DNA of 64,000 nucleotides, taken from positions 2,480,001 through 2,544,000 of the forward strand of contig NZ_CP087164.1 of the NCBI RefSeq assembly GCF_021172045.1, written 5' to 3'. Shown in pieces: positions 17,863-25,983 of the stretch (position 1 is the first letter of the stretch; each line of letters opens with the position of its first letter). The notes below the pieces were generated by a model. That model had not been told where the DNA came from. It did no database searches and was given only the letters and a program-made list of their open reading frames with translations. Source of the DNA: Capillimicrobium parvum. Lineage in GTDB: Bacteria > Actinomycetota > Thermoleophilia > Solirubrobacterales > Solirubrobacteraceae. The translations under genes were made by a program, and so were the position numbers.

Positions 17863-18809
17863 GTGCCTCGTCCGATCGTTCTCGGCGTCGTTGGGGACTC
17901 GGGAGCCGGGAAGACGACGCTCACGCGGGGGCTGATCCGAGTGCTCGGCGAGGAGCACGTGGCGCGCCTGAACGCCGATGACTACCACCGCTACGACCGC
18001 CGGATGCGGCGCGAGATGGGCATCACGCCGCTGCACCCGGAGTGCAATCACCTCGACATCCTCACCCAGCACCTGCTGCACCTGCGTCGCGGCGAGTCGG
18101 TGCTCAAGCCGGTCTACGATCACCGCGATGGGACGTTGCGGCCGCCGTCATATCTGCGGCCGGCGCGCTTCTTGTGCGTCGAGGGTCTGCTCACCTTCCA
18201 CACGGAGACTCTGCGCAGCGCCCACGACGTGCGGGTGTTCCTTGCGCCCCCTGAGGAGCTGCGACGGGGCTGGAAGCTCACGCGCGACTGCACGCGGCGC
18301 CAGTACACGACCGACGAGGTGCTGCGCGAGCTCGACCGGCGCGAGGCGGACGCGATCGCCTACATCACGCCGCAGCGCGCGTACGCCGACCTCATCGTGA
18401 CGTTCACCGCGAGCCGCAGCGCCGACCCGTCGCACCTCGACGCCGACGTGCTGCTGCGCGACTCCCTTGAGCATCCCGATCTGTCCCCGTTGCTCGACGT
18501 CGACCACGGTGGGGTGGCCCTCGTCCGGCGCGAGCGCGACCTACTGCTACGCATCCCCGGTGACCTCACCGACGAGCAGACGGTCGGCTTGGAGGAGTCC
18601 GTCTGGGACCGGATGAGCTTCGCCAGCCACTTGCGCGCCCGGCGGCTCGGCGAGTTCACCGTCGGTACGAGCCTGCGGCGCTCGAACTCGCTGGCGCTCG
18701 TGCAGCTCATCGTGCTTACCACCTGGTTACGGCGCGGGCCACGGTGGCGCTCGGCGGCCACCCCGTGCGCACCGAGTGGGGCGCCGACATGTCCGCGCCT
18801 CACGCATAG
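17863..18809 (+). pseudogene. Phosphoribulokinase, broken by a one-base frameshift near its end
   Basis: From GTG 17863 the frame encodes a P-loop kinase: GVVGDSGAGKTTLTRG, NADDYHRYDRR, the lid-region LHPECNHLDILTQHLLHLRR and VYDHRDGTLRP. This is the prokaryotic phosphoribulokinase family, which makes ribulose-1,5-bisphosphate from ribulose-5-phosphate and ATP. At about 18713 the frame runs into unrelated sequence; shifting by one base restores the expected tail (AYHLVTARATVALGGHPVRT) and a stop at 18807. One missing G (GTGCTT in place of GTGGCTT) explains it. Residues lost from the frame are only about 32 at the C-terminus, so an assembly error or a recent mutation is possible. No RuBisCO gene is in the window. 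Confidence 0.82.
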
Positions 18810-18837
18810 GGGCACCCCTATAGGTTGGCGGTCTCCC

Positions 18838-18975
18838 ATGGCCGTCACTCTCACCCAGCTACACGCCTTCCTGGCCGTCGCGCGGTGCGGCTCGGTGACC
18901 GCGGCCGCCGCCGAACTGGTGGTCACCCAGCCGTCGGTGTCGGCTGCCGTCGCAGCGCTCGAGCGCGAGGTCGGC
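18838..18975 (+). pseudogene. LysR-family regulator, N-terminal HTH fragment cut by an IS256 element
   Basis: ATG 18838 starts LTQLHAFLAVARCGSVTAAA then LVVTQPSVSAAVAALEREVG, a textbook LysR helix-turn-helix. About 46 residues in, at roughly 18975, the sequence changes without a gap into the reverse strand of an IS256 transposase. The effector-binding domain is absent. Its place directly after phosphoribulokinase suggests a CbbR-type regulator of carbon fixation genes, but only the DNA-binding part remains, so this is inference. Confidence 0.75.
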
Positions 18976-19615
18976 GGCGTCGAGGAACAGCGCGACGAGT
19001 CGGATGTCGTAGAGGTCGCGGCGCTTGAACTGCTCGAAGCGGTCGCGCAGCTCGGTGCAGATCCGCGACGCGGTGGCCTTCGAGACGCTCCCCGGGCCGG
19101 CCTCCTCGCAGAGCGACTCGACGTCGCGCATCGACAACCCGCGCACGAACGCGCCGACGACCAGCGCCTTGAGCGGCTCGGTCCGCAACAGCTTGGTGCC
19201 GCGCGGAAACAGTCGCGAGACGAACGGCGCGGCGGCCTCGCGGACCTGCGGGATCTCGACCGACAGCTCGCCCTCGGCCGTCTGCAGCGTCCGCGCCCGG
19301 AACCCGTTGCGCATGCCCGCCTCGAGGTCGGACCGGCGCTCGTATCGGGCGCTGCCCAGCCACGCGTCGAACTCCTCCTCGACCGCGCGCTGGATGATCA
19401 ACCGCGCGCCGAGCTTGGCCAGCTGCGACAACGCCTCGCGCGGGTCCTCGCCAACCCCGACGGCCAGCAGCTGGTCGATCTGAGCTTCGAGCTCCGCCGA
19501 CGGCGGTACGGTGCGTCTCACGGCGTAGGCCTCCTTCATCGTCTGCCAGGACTTGAGGGAACCTACGCCGCCTCATCGACGGCACCCGCGCGCTATTTAC
19601 AGCGGCTCTGAGACG
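18976..19615 (-). mobile_element. IS256-family (Mutator) insertion sequence, 5' fragment
   Basis: The transposase frame starts at ATG 19539 and reads leftwards: a segment with EEEFDAWLGSARYERR, GMRNGFRARTL, EIPQVREAAAPFVSRLFPRG and DIRLVALFLDA. This is the N-terminal half of an IS256/Mutator transposase, ending exactly at the aspartate that begins the DDE domain (LFLDA). After about 188 residues it runs into the truncated LysR gene at 18975, so the rest of the element and of the LysR gene has been deleted. The outer end of the element is probably near 19605-19615; the exact terminal repeat is not certain. Confidence 0.78.
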
Positions 19616-19793
19616 CCACCAAGATGGACCAGGCGGCTATCGCTTTCGCGTGAAGGGGCAGCGCACGGGCCGGTATTCGCGACCCGTGGGGCACCATGGC
19701 GGCGAGCAGCCGGGGGGCTGCCCGAAGCCGTCCTGCGCCCGTTAGCCTCGGCTCGCCGTGCAGTCTGCGCTCATCGCTGCTTCTGGGGCCTCA
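19616..19793. other. Short spacer between the IS256 remnant and the integrase
   Basis: No gene or clear signal was found in this 178-base stretch. Together with the IS fragment it separates the carbon-fixation remnant from the tRNA-Gly-linked integrase. Confidence 0.4.
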
Positions 19794-21263
19794 TCAAAGC
19801 GACGTTGCTCGCTGGCGTCCGGCGTGTCGTCCGGCGAGCACCGAGAATGCCTCGTCGATGTCGCAGCCAAGCACGGCTTCGAGCGTGCTCAGTCCGTCAT
19901 GACTGAGGTCGAGCACCTGCTGGTACACGCTCATCGTGAACTTGGCGTCCGTATGGCCGAGGAGGTACATCGCGCGACGGGGCGGGATCCCGATCTCGGC
20001 GAGGATCGACGCGAAGGTCCGTCTCAGGGTGTGCGGGGTGCAGCGCGGAATGGGCGAGCCGTTGGCGTTCGCGATGGAGACGATCTTGTCGACTACATGC
20101 GTGCGGACGTTGTCGGGGGTTTGGGGCGTGCCGTTGCGTGTCTCGAAGACACGGCGACCCGGGTGCGGCGGATGTCGTTCGTAATGAGCGATGAGCGCGT
20201 CGTGAACGAACGGCAGCATCGGGATGACGCGCTCGCCGGCGTTGGTCTTCGTGATGTCGCGGGTGATGCTGACGCGTCGAGCGTGGAGGTTGACGTGCTC
20301 GCCTTCTCGTAGACCGCAGAGCTCGTCGATGCGCACGCCCGTGCCGATGAGTACGGCCCAGATCGCGTGGCGCGGCACGTCGTTGCGCCGCCGCGCCGGC
20401 TGGTCGACCCAGAGTTCCCGACGGCGGATCTTGCGGATCAGCGTGTCGCTGACTCGATAACGCGCGGCGAGTCGCGTGTGGGGTTCGTGCGACTCTCGTA
20501 TCGCTAGGACGTCCTCCCAGTCGAGGCCTCGCTGCTCGCGCTCAGCGGTCGCCGCGGCGCAGAGAACCGCTTGGATCTGCTTGACCTGAAGGGAGCTCCG
20601 ATTCGGGGGCTCGGGGCGGACCATCGAGTGACGGTCCACAGGCTGGTTCGCGATGATCTGGCGGCGGCGCGCGTCCTCGAGCACCATGCGGACGGCGCTG
20701 ACCACCTTGTTGATCGAGCTGTTGGACAGGCCCTTGCGGCGGCGTTGATAGGTCCGACCCGCGCTCGGGACGTACACGGTCTGCATGAGCGGTGCGCCCA
20801 TTGCTGCTGCGGTTTCGATCTCGTCGCGTTCGGTCAGCAGTGCGGTGACCATGTCGTCGATCGCCGCCGCGTCGACGCTGCCGACGGGGAGGTCACCAAT
20901 GTGCCCGATTGCCGCGCCGAGCCGCCAGCGCAGTGCCTGCTTGGACTTCTCGGAGTCCATGCGCTTGCAGCGGGCCGCGTAGAAGCGCGATGCGAAGACG
21001 GCGAACGTGTCCTGCTCGTCGGGTTGCGGTGTCGGGTCAGCGGTCGCTTGGGGCGTTGCGGGGCGCGGCGGGGTCCATTCGCCGCGCTCGAGGAGCGTCG
21101 CGACGAGTGCTCGTTCGCGCTCGACGCGTTGCTCGTTCCAGCCTTCCCATGTCGTACCGAGCGCGATGAAGTGCCTGACGCCCTGGTACGTGACCCGGAG
21201 GGCGAACCGGGTCCCGCGCTTCTGCTCGCGGCGCACGACCGAACACGTGGCGGGACGCGCCAT
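19794..21263 (-). CDS. Tyrosine recombinase (integrase) with an extra HTH-like insert
   Basis: 489 residues. An Arm-DNA-binding-like N-terminus is followed by a SAM-like core-binding domain (about residues 90-215) and the catalytic domain. Catalytic residues are visible as GTGVRIDELCGL (Arg), HTLRRTF (HxxR), LGHTD (His) and SVYQQV (Tyr), so it should be active. Between the core-binding domain and the first catalytic arginine lies an unusual stretch, about residues 250-295, reading RLAARYRVSDTLIRKIRRRE, which looks like a small helix-turn-helix. The gene ends about 635 bases from the 3' end of the tRNA-Gly, the usual arrangement for an element integrated in a tRNA. The small HTH gene upstream may be its excision factor. 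Confidence 0.9.
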   Translation of the reverse strand: MARPATCSVVRREQKRGTRFALRVTYQGVRHFIALGTTWEGWNEQRVERERALVATLLERGEWTPPRPATPQATADPTPQPDEQDTFAVFASRFYAARCKRMDSEKSKQALRWRLGAAIGHIGDLPVGSVDAAAIDDMVTALLTERDEIETAAAMGAPLMQTVYVPSAGRTYQRRRKGLSNSSINKVVSAVRMVLEDARRRQIIANQPVDRHSMVRPEPPNRSSLQVKQIQAVLCAAATAEREQRGLDWEDVLAIRESHEPHTRLAARYRVSDTLIRKIRRRELWVDQPARRRNDVPRHAIWAVLIGTGVRIDELCGLREGEHVNLHARRVSITRDITKTNAGERVIPMLPFVHDALIAHYERHPPHPGRRVFETRNGTPQTPDNVRTHVVDKIVSIANANGSPIPRCTPHTLRRTFASILAEIGIPPRRAMYLLGHTDAKFTMSVYQQVLDLSHDGLSTLEAVLGCDIDEAFSVLAGRHAGRQRATSL

Positions 21264-21285
21264 CAGCTGCGACCTTCGCGGCGGC

Positions 21286-21612
21286 TCAGGAGCCGCGGGC
21301 GGAAAGCATCTGGACGTCGCCGGGCGGCGTTCGCGGCCGGCGGGACGCTGCGGCCGGGACGGAGGCGGGGCCAGCGGGATGCGCGCGCTGCAGTCGTTCC
21401 CGGACGGCCGCCAGGTCGAAGCGGATGGGCGCGTTGCGGCCGTCGCCGAGTTTGAAGCCGCCGAGCTCGCGCCAGCGCGCGTACACCCAGGACCGCTCCA
21501 CCTGAAGCTCGCGCGCCAGCTGCTCGACCGTCACGAGGCCGAGCCCTCGGCCGGTCAGCCGTGCGGCGACCTGCTGGGCGATCGCGTCGATGTCGTCGGA
21601 ATCCAGCGTCAC
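21286..21612 (-). CDS. Small helix-turn-helix protein, possible excisionase or element regulator
   Basis: 108 residues from GTG 21612; the open frame continues upstream over the tRNA and is not credible there. Residues about 8-75 form a helix-turn-helix with VTVEQLARELQVERSWVYAR then ELGGFKLGDGRNAPIRFDL, the pattern of small DNA-binding proteins that accompany phage-type integrases. The C-terminus is proline/alanine-rich. It lies 22 bases upstream of the integrase on the same strand, so they are likely co-transcribed. No strong ribosome site was found, so the start is uncertain. Confidence 0.65.
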   Translation of the reverse strand: MTLDSDDIDAIAQQVAARLTGRGLGLVTVEQLARELQVERSWVYARWRELGGFKLGDGRNAPIRFDLAAVRERLQRAHPAGPASVPAAASRRPRTPPGDVQMLSARGS

Positions 21613-21864
21613 ATCGTCTGGACGGCACGCGGCGGCCCAGGCCCGACGGGTCTGGACGAGTATCGGAGCGGGCCAAGTCGGAGCCGTGCTGCGTGGCGGT
21701 GAGCGATGCGGGGCGCACGCTGCTGATAGCCGCGTGAAGGGCGATCTTCGCCGCCCCTGATCCACTGGACGCCAAGCACCTCGCAGAAGGGTTTTGGCAC
21801 AGTTTTGGCACTGAACCCCGGGAGGCCATTTGCGGACGGGTTCCCGCCACCCTCTTCGGGAACG

Positions 21865-21892
21865 CGAAAGCCCCGCATTTGCGGGGCTTTCG
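21865..21892 (-). terminator. Hairpin terminator of the tRNA-Gly gene
   Basis: A perfect 12-bp stem, CGAAAGCCCCGC at 21865-21876 and its complement at 21881-21892, with a 4-base loop ATTT. It follows the 3' end of the minus-strand tRNA by five bases, so it should end tRNA transcription before the integrase region. Confidence 0.75.
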
Positions 21893-21897
21893 TGCGA

Positions 21898-21971
21898 AGC
21901 GGCTGAAGGGACTCGAACCCTCGACCTTCTGCATGGCAAGCAGACGCTCTAGCCAACTGAGCTACAGCCGC
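21898..21971 (-). tRNA. tRNA-Gly (GCC anticodon)
   Basis: Read on the minus strand, the gene begins GCGGCTG and ends CAGCCGC plus a discriminator T, giving a 7-bp acceptor stem. The D arm is GCTCAGTTGGCTAGAGC, the anticodon stem TCTGC/GCAGA carries the loop TTGCCAT (anticodon GCC), and the T arm contains GGTTCGAGTCC. CCA is not encoded. The integrase gene lies downstream of the 3' end, so this tRNA is the likely attachment site of the element to its left. I found no second copy of its 3' end in the window. Confidence 0.93.
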
Positions 21972-22023
21972 AGGCGCAGGCCATGATAGCCGCCCCGCCC
22001 GCGAGGGGCTCACCAGCGCGCAG

Positions 22024-23268
22024 TCAGGGCCCGGCGGACGCGGGCGAGCGGTCAGGTCCCGCGACGACGCCGTCGTCGTGCAGTCGCCCGATCTCGTGCG
22101 GGTCCAGGCCCAGCACGTCGGCGAGGACCTCCTCGGTGTGCTCGCCCAGGAGGGGGGCGCGGCTGACGGGGACCCGGTCGACCGCGGTGAAGTCCAGTGG
22201 GGAGGCGGGCATGAGGTAGCGGCCGACGCCGGGGTGCTCGACCTCGGAGAACATCGGGTTCGCGGTCGAGCAGCGGGGGTCCTCGTCGACGAGCTGACCA
22301 AAGGTCTGGTAGGGGCCCCAGGACACGCTGGTGCCGGCGAAGGTCTCGCGGATCGTGGCGAGCTCGCGCGAGGCGAACCAGGGGCGCAGGAGCGCGGCGA
22401 TGAGGTCGCGCGCCTCGAAGCGGCCGCTCTCGGTGGCGAGGTCGTGGCCGGTGACCTGCTCGATGCTGCGGCAGGCCTCCTCGATGCCGGTGACGTCGAC
22501 GAGCGCCTTCCATTGGCGGGGGGTGAGGGCGACGACCATCACGCGGCGACCGTCGCGGGTCTCGAAGTCGTGGCCGAACGCGCCGTAGAGGTAGTTGCCG
22601 TCCTTGGGCTGGTCGCGGCCGCCGAGCTGGGCCTCGGCGATGCGGCCGAGGTTGCCGACCATGGCGAACGCGACGTCCGAGAGGGAGAGCCGCACGAGGG
22701 TGCCGTTGCCGGTCAGGCGACGATGGCGCTCGGCCGCCAGCAGCCCGGTCGTCGCCAGCGTCCCCATCGCGATGCCCCATGCCGGCAGGACGCTGTTGAG
22801 CGGCTCCGCGAGGTTGCGCGGCCCGGTCGCCCACGGAAAGCCGGTCGCCGGGTTGACGGTGTAGTCGACCTCGCTGGTGCCGTCGGGGTTGCCGGCCAGC
22901 GCGACCATGATCAGGTCGTCGCGCCCCGCACGCAGCGCGTCGTAGTCGAGCCAGCCCCGTGCGGGGAAGTTCGTCAGGAACAGCCCGGACTCGTCGCCCG
23001 GCGCGGTCACGAGGCGGGTGACGAGCTCGCGGCCCTCCGGACGGCGCAGGTCGACCTGCACAGATCGCTTGCCCTTGTTCAGGCCGGCCCAGAACAGGCT
23101 CTGGCCGTCAGCCGCCAGCGGCCAGCGCACGCGGTCCAGCCCCCCGCCGATCTGGTCGAAGCGGATGACCTCCGCACCGAGCTGCGCCAGGGTCATCCCG
23201 CCCAGGGGCGCCGCGACGAACGCGGAGCCCTCGACGACCCGCAGCCCCGACAGGATCCCCGGGCTCAC
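22024..23268 (-). CDS. CoA transferase family III (CaiB/BaiF-like)
   Basis: 414 residues from GTG 23268, which overlaps the stop of the upstream MaoC gene (GTGA). The N-terminus SGLRVVEGSAFVAAPLGGMT followed by LAQLGAEVIRFDQIGGGLDR is typical of family III CoA-transferases, which move CoA between acids through an aspartyl-CoA intermediate. Later landmarks are NKGKRSVQVDLRRPEGRELV and DVAFAMVGNLGRIAE. The family's catalytic aspartate probably lies in the NYLYGAFGHDF-preceding region, but I could not place it firmly. Pairing with a double-hotdog MaoC dehydratase resembles mesaconyl-CoA chemistry of C5-dicarboxylic acid pathways; the substrate is inference. Confidence 0.88.
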   Translation of the reverse strand: MSPGILSGLRVVEGSAFVAAPLGGMTLAQLGAEVIRFDQIGGGLDRVRWPLAADGQSLFWAGLNKGKRSVQVDLRRPEGRELVTRLVTAPGDESGLFLTNFPARGWLDYDALRAGRDDLIMVALAGNPDGTSEVDYTVNPATGFPWATGPRNLAEPLNSVLPAWGIAMGTLATTGLLAAERHRRLTGNGTLVRLSLSDVAFAMVGNLGRIAEAQLGGRDQPKDGNYLYGAFGHDFETRDGRRVMVVALTPRQWKALVDVTGIEEACRSIEQVTGHDLATESGRFEARDLIAALLRPWFASRELATIRETFAGTSVSWGPYQTFGQLVDEDPRCSTANPMFSEVEHPGVGRYLMPASPLDFTAVDRVPVSRAPLLGEHTEEVLADVLGLDPHEIGRLHDDGVVAGPDRSPASAGP

Positions 23269-24293
23269 GCCATCACCCCGACCAGGCGCCAGTCGAGGAC
23301 CTCGGCGGCCTCGTCGGGCGACCGCAGCGCGCGCACCAGCACCCGCAGATGGACGAGCCCGCCGCCGGCCGTCAGCGGCTCACGCGCAGTGAGCTCGACC
23401 GAACTGCGCAGCGTGTCGCCCTCGAACACGGGCCCGAGATGGTCGCAGCCCTCCCAGGCGACGATCGTGACGAGGTTCGGCAGCGCCCGGCACAGGTGGG
23501 AGGCGGCGATGCCGATCGTGTGGCCGCCGTACACGAGCCGCCGGCCGCCACCGGCGACGGCGTCATGGTGCGCCACGGCGACGTTCAGCGTCATGCGCGC
23601 GAGCTCGGGCGCGCAGCTGACCACGTCGCCGCCCTCGACGGCCCAGCGCGCCGGCGCCGACAACTGCGCGAAGTGCGCGCCGTCCGGCATCGCGGCGCGA
23701 AACGCATCGAGATCCCAGCCGGCCGTGACCGCCTCCAGCGCCTCGCCCGACAGCCCCGTGCCGACGGCGTCGACGTCGTCGGCACGGCCGGTCGGCTCGC
23801 ACCCCTCCGACAGCGGCAGCATCGCGCAGCGCCAGAAGTCGAGTACCGGGCGGTCGTCCTGGTCGACCGTGGTCACGCGCAGCACGGCGAGACCCGTCGG
23901 CGCGCGACCCTCGCGGCGCCGGTTCTCGCGCAGCGCCTCCACGGTCGTCGTCGTCCGAAGCGTGTCGCCGAGCAGCACCGGCCGCCGGAGCACGAGCCCG
24001 CGGTAGAACAGGTTGCCGATGACCCGCTGCGTCAACCACGTCGACTGGCCGATCGCCATGTCGCACACCAGCGACGGATGCGCCAGCGGCCGCTCGGCCC
24101 CCAGCACCCGCCGGCTCAATCCGGCGTCCAAGGACAGCCGCAGGCGATCACCGAGGATCGCCTGGTGCAGGGCGGCGTGCCCGTCGGTCAGCGTGATGGC
24201 CGGCGCATCGACCACACGATCGCCGACCTCCAGATCATCGAAATAGGGCCCGGCCACGGAACCGGCCGAGGGCGTTGAGAGGTCTGCGGACAT
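23265..24293 (-). CDS. MaoC-like double-hotdog hydratase (mesaconyl-CoA hydratase-like)
   Basis: 342 residues, about twice the size of a single hotdog domain. The first half reads YFDDLEVGDRVVDAPAITLT and IGNLFYRGLVLRRPVLLGDT with a TTVEALRENRR strand; the second half has LVYGGHTIGIAASHLCRALP and DHLGPVFEGDTLRSSVEL. This is the layout of mesaconyl-CoA (beta-methylmalyl-CoA) hydratases and related enzymes, and differs from single-domain (R)-hydratases. Overlapping stop/start with the CoA-transferase gene downstream implies one operon and one pathway: acyl-CoA hydration plus CoA transfer. It is the first gene of the pair. Confidence 0.85.
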   Translation of the reverse strand: MSADLSTPSAGSVAGPYFDDLEVGDRVVDAPAITLTDGHAALHQAILGDRLRLSLDAGLSRRVLGAERPLAHPSLVCDMAIGQSTWLTQRVIGNLFYRGLVLRRPVLLGDTLRTTTTVEALRENRRREGRAPTGLAVLRVTTVDQDDRPVLDFWRCAMLPLSEGCEPTGRADDVDAVGTGLSGEALEAVTAGWDLDAFRAAMPDGAHFAQLSAPARWAVEGGDVVSCAPELARMTLNVAVAHHDAVAGGGRRLVYGGHTIGIAASHLCRALPNLVTIVAWEGCDHLGPVFEGDTLRSSVELTAREPLTAGGGLVHLRVLVRALRSPDEAAEVLDWRLVGVMA

Positions 24294-24435
24294 TGCCCTC
24301 GAGGGTACGAGAGCGCCGGCGGCGATCAGTGTGTCGTCGGCCCGGGCGACCGGATCGTGCCCGCAGCCTGTCGGTGATCAGGTCGCGAAGGGAGCGCGGC
24401 GCCCGCACGGAGGCGAGCGCCGCGCGCACCGTGCG

Positions 24436-25887
24436 TCAGCGGCGGTAGGCCCTGAGCCGCAGGTTGACGCGGTCGCCCGCAAGCAGGCGCGTGCCCGGCG
24501 GGATCGACTGCCGGCGCACCAGGACGCGGCGCCTGGGCACCGAGCGCGGCCCGGTCACGGCGCCGACCGCACAGTCCGCGGCGCGCAGGAGCCGGGTCGC
24601 GGTGCCCAGCGAGACCCGCTTGACGTCGGGCACCGTGCAGGTGCCGGGCGCCGGTGGCGGGGTGGGGGCAGGCGTCGGGGTCGGAGTGGGCGTGGGGGTG
24701 GGGGTGGGCGCCGGCGGTGCGGTGTACGTGTAGACCGCGCCGGGCGCGATGGCGCTGAGCAGGCCGGTCACGCCGAGCACCCGCACGTTGACCGTGCCGG
24801 CGACGCCGACCGGGACGACCGCCGTGATCGTGCTGAAGCCGCGGATGGCGAAACGCGGCGCCGCGACCCCCCCGAAGTACACCTGCCGCGACTGCGCGAA
24901 GTACGAGCCGGTGAGCGTGACGACCTGGCCGCCCGTCGTCGGGCCGGTGTTCGGCGACACGGTCGCGAGGATCGGCGGCACGATGACCGGAGGGGTGCTC
25001 GGCGTGTAGGTCAGCGTCACGCTCGGCCTGGCCGACGACCACGCCGTCGTGACGCCGGTCGCGCTCGGCGTCACGTAGCTGGCGCCGCCGCCACCGCCCC
25101 CTCCACCGCCGCTCGGGGCCGAGCCGCCGCCGGAGCCGCCGCCGCCGCCGTTGTAGCCGCCGCCGGCGCCGCCGCCGCCGGCGACCGTGCCGTCGGTCGA
25201 GCCGCCGATGCCGCCGCCGTTGGCTCCGGCCGCGCCGGCGCCGGACTGGGCGTCGCTCGCCTCGCCGCCGTCGCCCCCGTTGCCGAGAACGCCGTTGAAG
25301 CCCGACTGCGAGCCGCCGCCGCCCTGACCGCCGCCGTTCGTCGTACCGGGGCCGCCGCCCGTGCTCGGCGTGCCGACCGCGCCCGCGCCCGCCTCGTCGG
25401 AGTCGCCGCCGTCGCCGCCCGACGCGGAGCCACCGGCCCCGCCGCCGCCGCCCGCGACGAGCAGGCGGGTCTGGAGCGGGTTGACGCCGCCCTTGCAGAT
25501 CGTGACGGTGGCCGAGCAGGTGCGCACGTCGGTCGCGCCGCCCCCGCCGCCGCCGCCCAGACCGCGCCCGCTGCCCCCGTTGCCGCCGACCTCGATGTAG
25601 AGGACCTCGCCGGGCGAGACCGGGATGGTGGCGGTGACGCTGCGCCCCTGGCCGCCCCCCTGCACGAGCCCGCCGCCCCCGGTGACCGCGTTGCCGCCGG
25701 CGCCGCCGATGGCGGTGAAGGTCACGCTGGAGACGTTCGCGGGGACCGTGAAGGTGGACTCGCCGACGTTCGTGAACGTCTGCGTCGACTGGGCGCGCGC
25801 GCCGCCGGCGGAGGCCAGCAGCGCGACGGCGGCGGCCGCTGTGGCGAGCAGCAGGCCGCGGGGGAGGGACCGCGAAAGCGCGAGCAT
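24436..25887 (-). CDS. Secreted glycine-rich protein with TIG/IPT and PASTA-like domains
   Basis: 483 residues from ATG 25887. A signal peptide (LLLATAAAAVALLASAGGARA) is followed by a beta segment (STFTVPANVSSVTFTAIGGA), then a long glycine-rich region, about residues 60-290, with runs of GGGGG and cysteines in TCSATVTIC. An IPT/TIG domain follows (ILATVSPNTGPTTGGQVVTL), then a PTPTPTP linker, and a PASTA-like C-terminus (CTVPDVKRVSLGTATRLLRA, ending in RVNLRLRAYRR). The glycine-rich part matches the secreted 'glycine-rich protein' family of uncertain role. Probably an exported surface or matrix protein. A CAG/GCC-rich composition makes the DNA repetitive. Confidence 0.8.
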   Translation of the reverse strand: MLALSRSLPRGLLLATAAAAVALLASAGGARAQSTQTFTNVGESTFTVPANVSSVTFTAIGGAGGNAVTGGGGLVQGGGQGRSVTATIPVSPGEVLYIEVGGNGGSGRGLGGGGGGGATDVRTCSATVTICKGGVNPLQTRLLVAGGGGGAGGSASGGDGGDSDEAGAGAVGTPSTGGGPGTTNGGGQGGGGSQSGFNGVLGNGGDGGEASDAQSGAGAAGANGGGIGGSTDGTVAGGGGAGGGYNGGGGGSGGGSAPSGGGGGGGGGASYVTPSATGVTTAWSSARPSVTLTYTPSTPPVIVPPILATVSPNTGPTTGGQVVTLTGSYFAQSRQVYFGGVAAPRFAIRGFSTITAVVPVGVAGTVNVRVLGVTGLLSAIAPGAVYTYTAPPAPTPTPTPTPTPTPAPTPPPAPGTCTVPDVKRVSLGTATRLLRAADCAVGAVTGPRSVPRRRVLVRRQSIPPGTRLLAGDRVNLRLRAYRR

Positions 25888-25983
25888 GCGGCGACTATCG
25901 CACAGGTGGGACCCGTGCGTCCGGTTTTCTGAGCGGTCGCCCACCGCGGTGAAGACCGTGGTCTTGCCTAGAGTGCCGCCGGC

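Noticed and set aside
17863-19611. A single 582-codon protein fusing phosphoribulokinase, LysR and transposase sequence
   Set aside because: The kinase tail is restored by a one-base shift and has its own stop; the later parts belong to other genes, one on the opposite strand.
19794-21971. A second, left-hand copy of the tRNA-Gly 3' end
   Set aside because: I looked for the T-arm and acceptor sequence to the left and found none in the window; the element's left end may lie outside.
24436-25887. Reading the repetitive glycine-codon region as a tandem repeat array or CRISPR
   Set aside because: There are no repeated units with regular spacers; it is low-complexity coding sequence.
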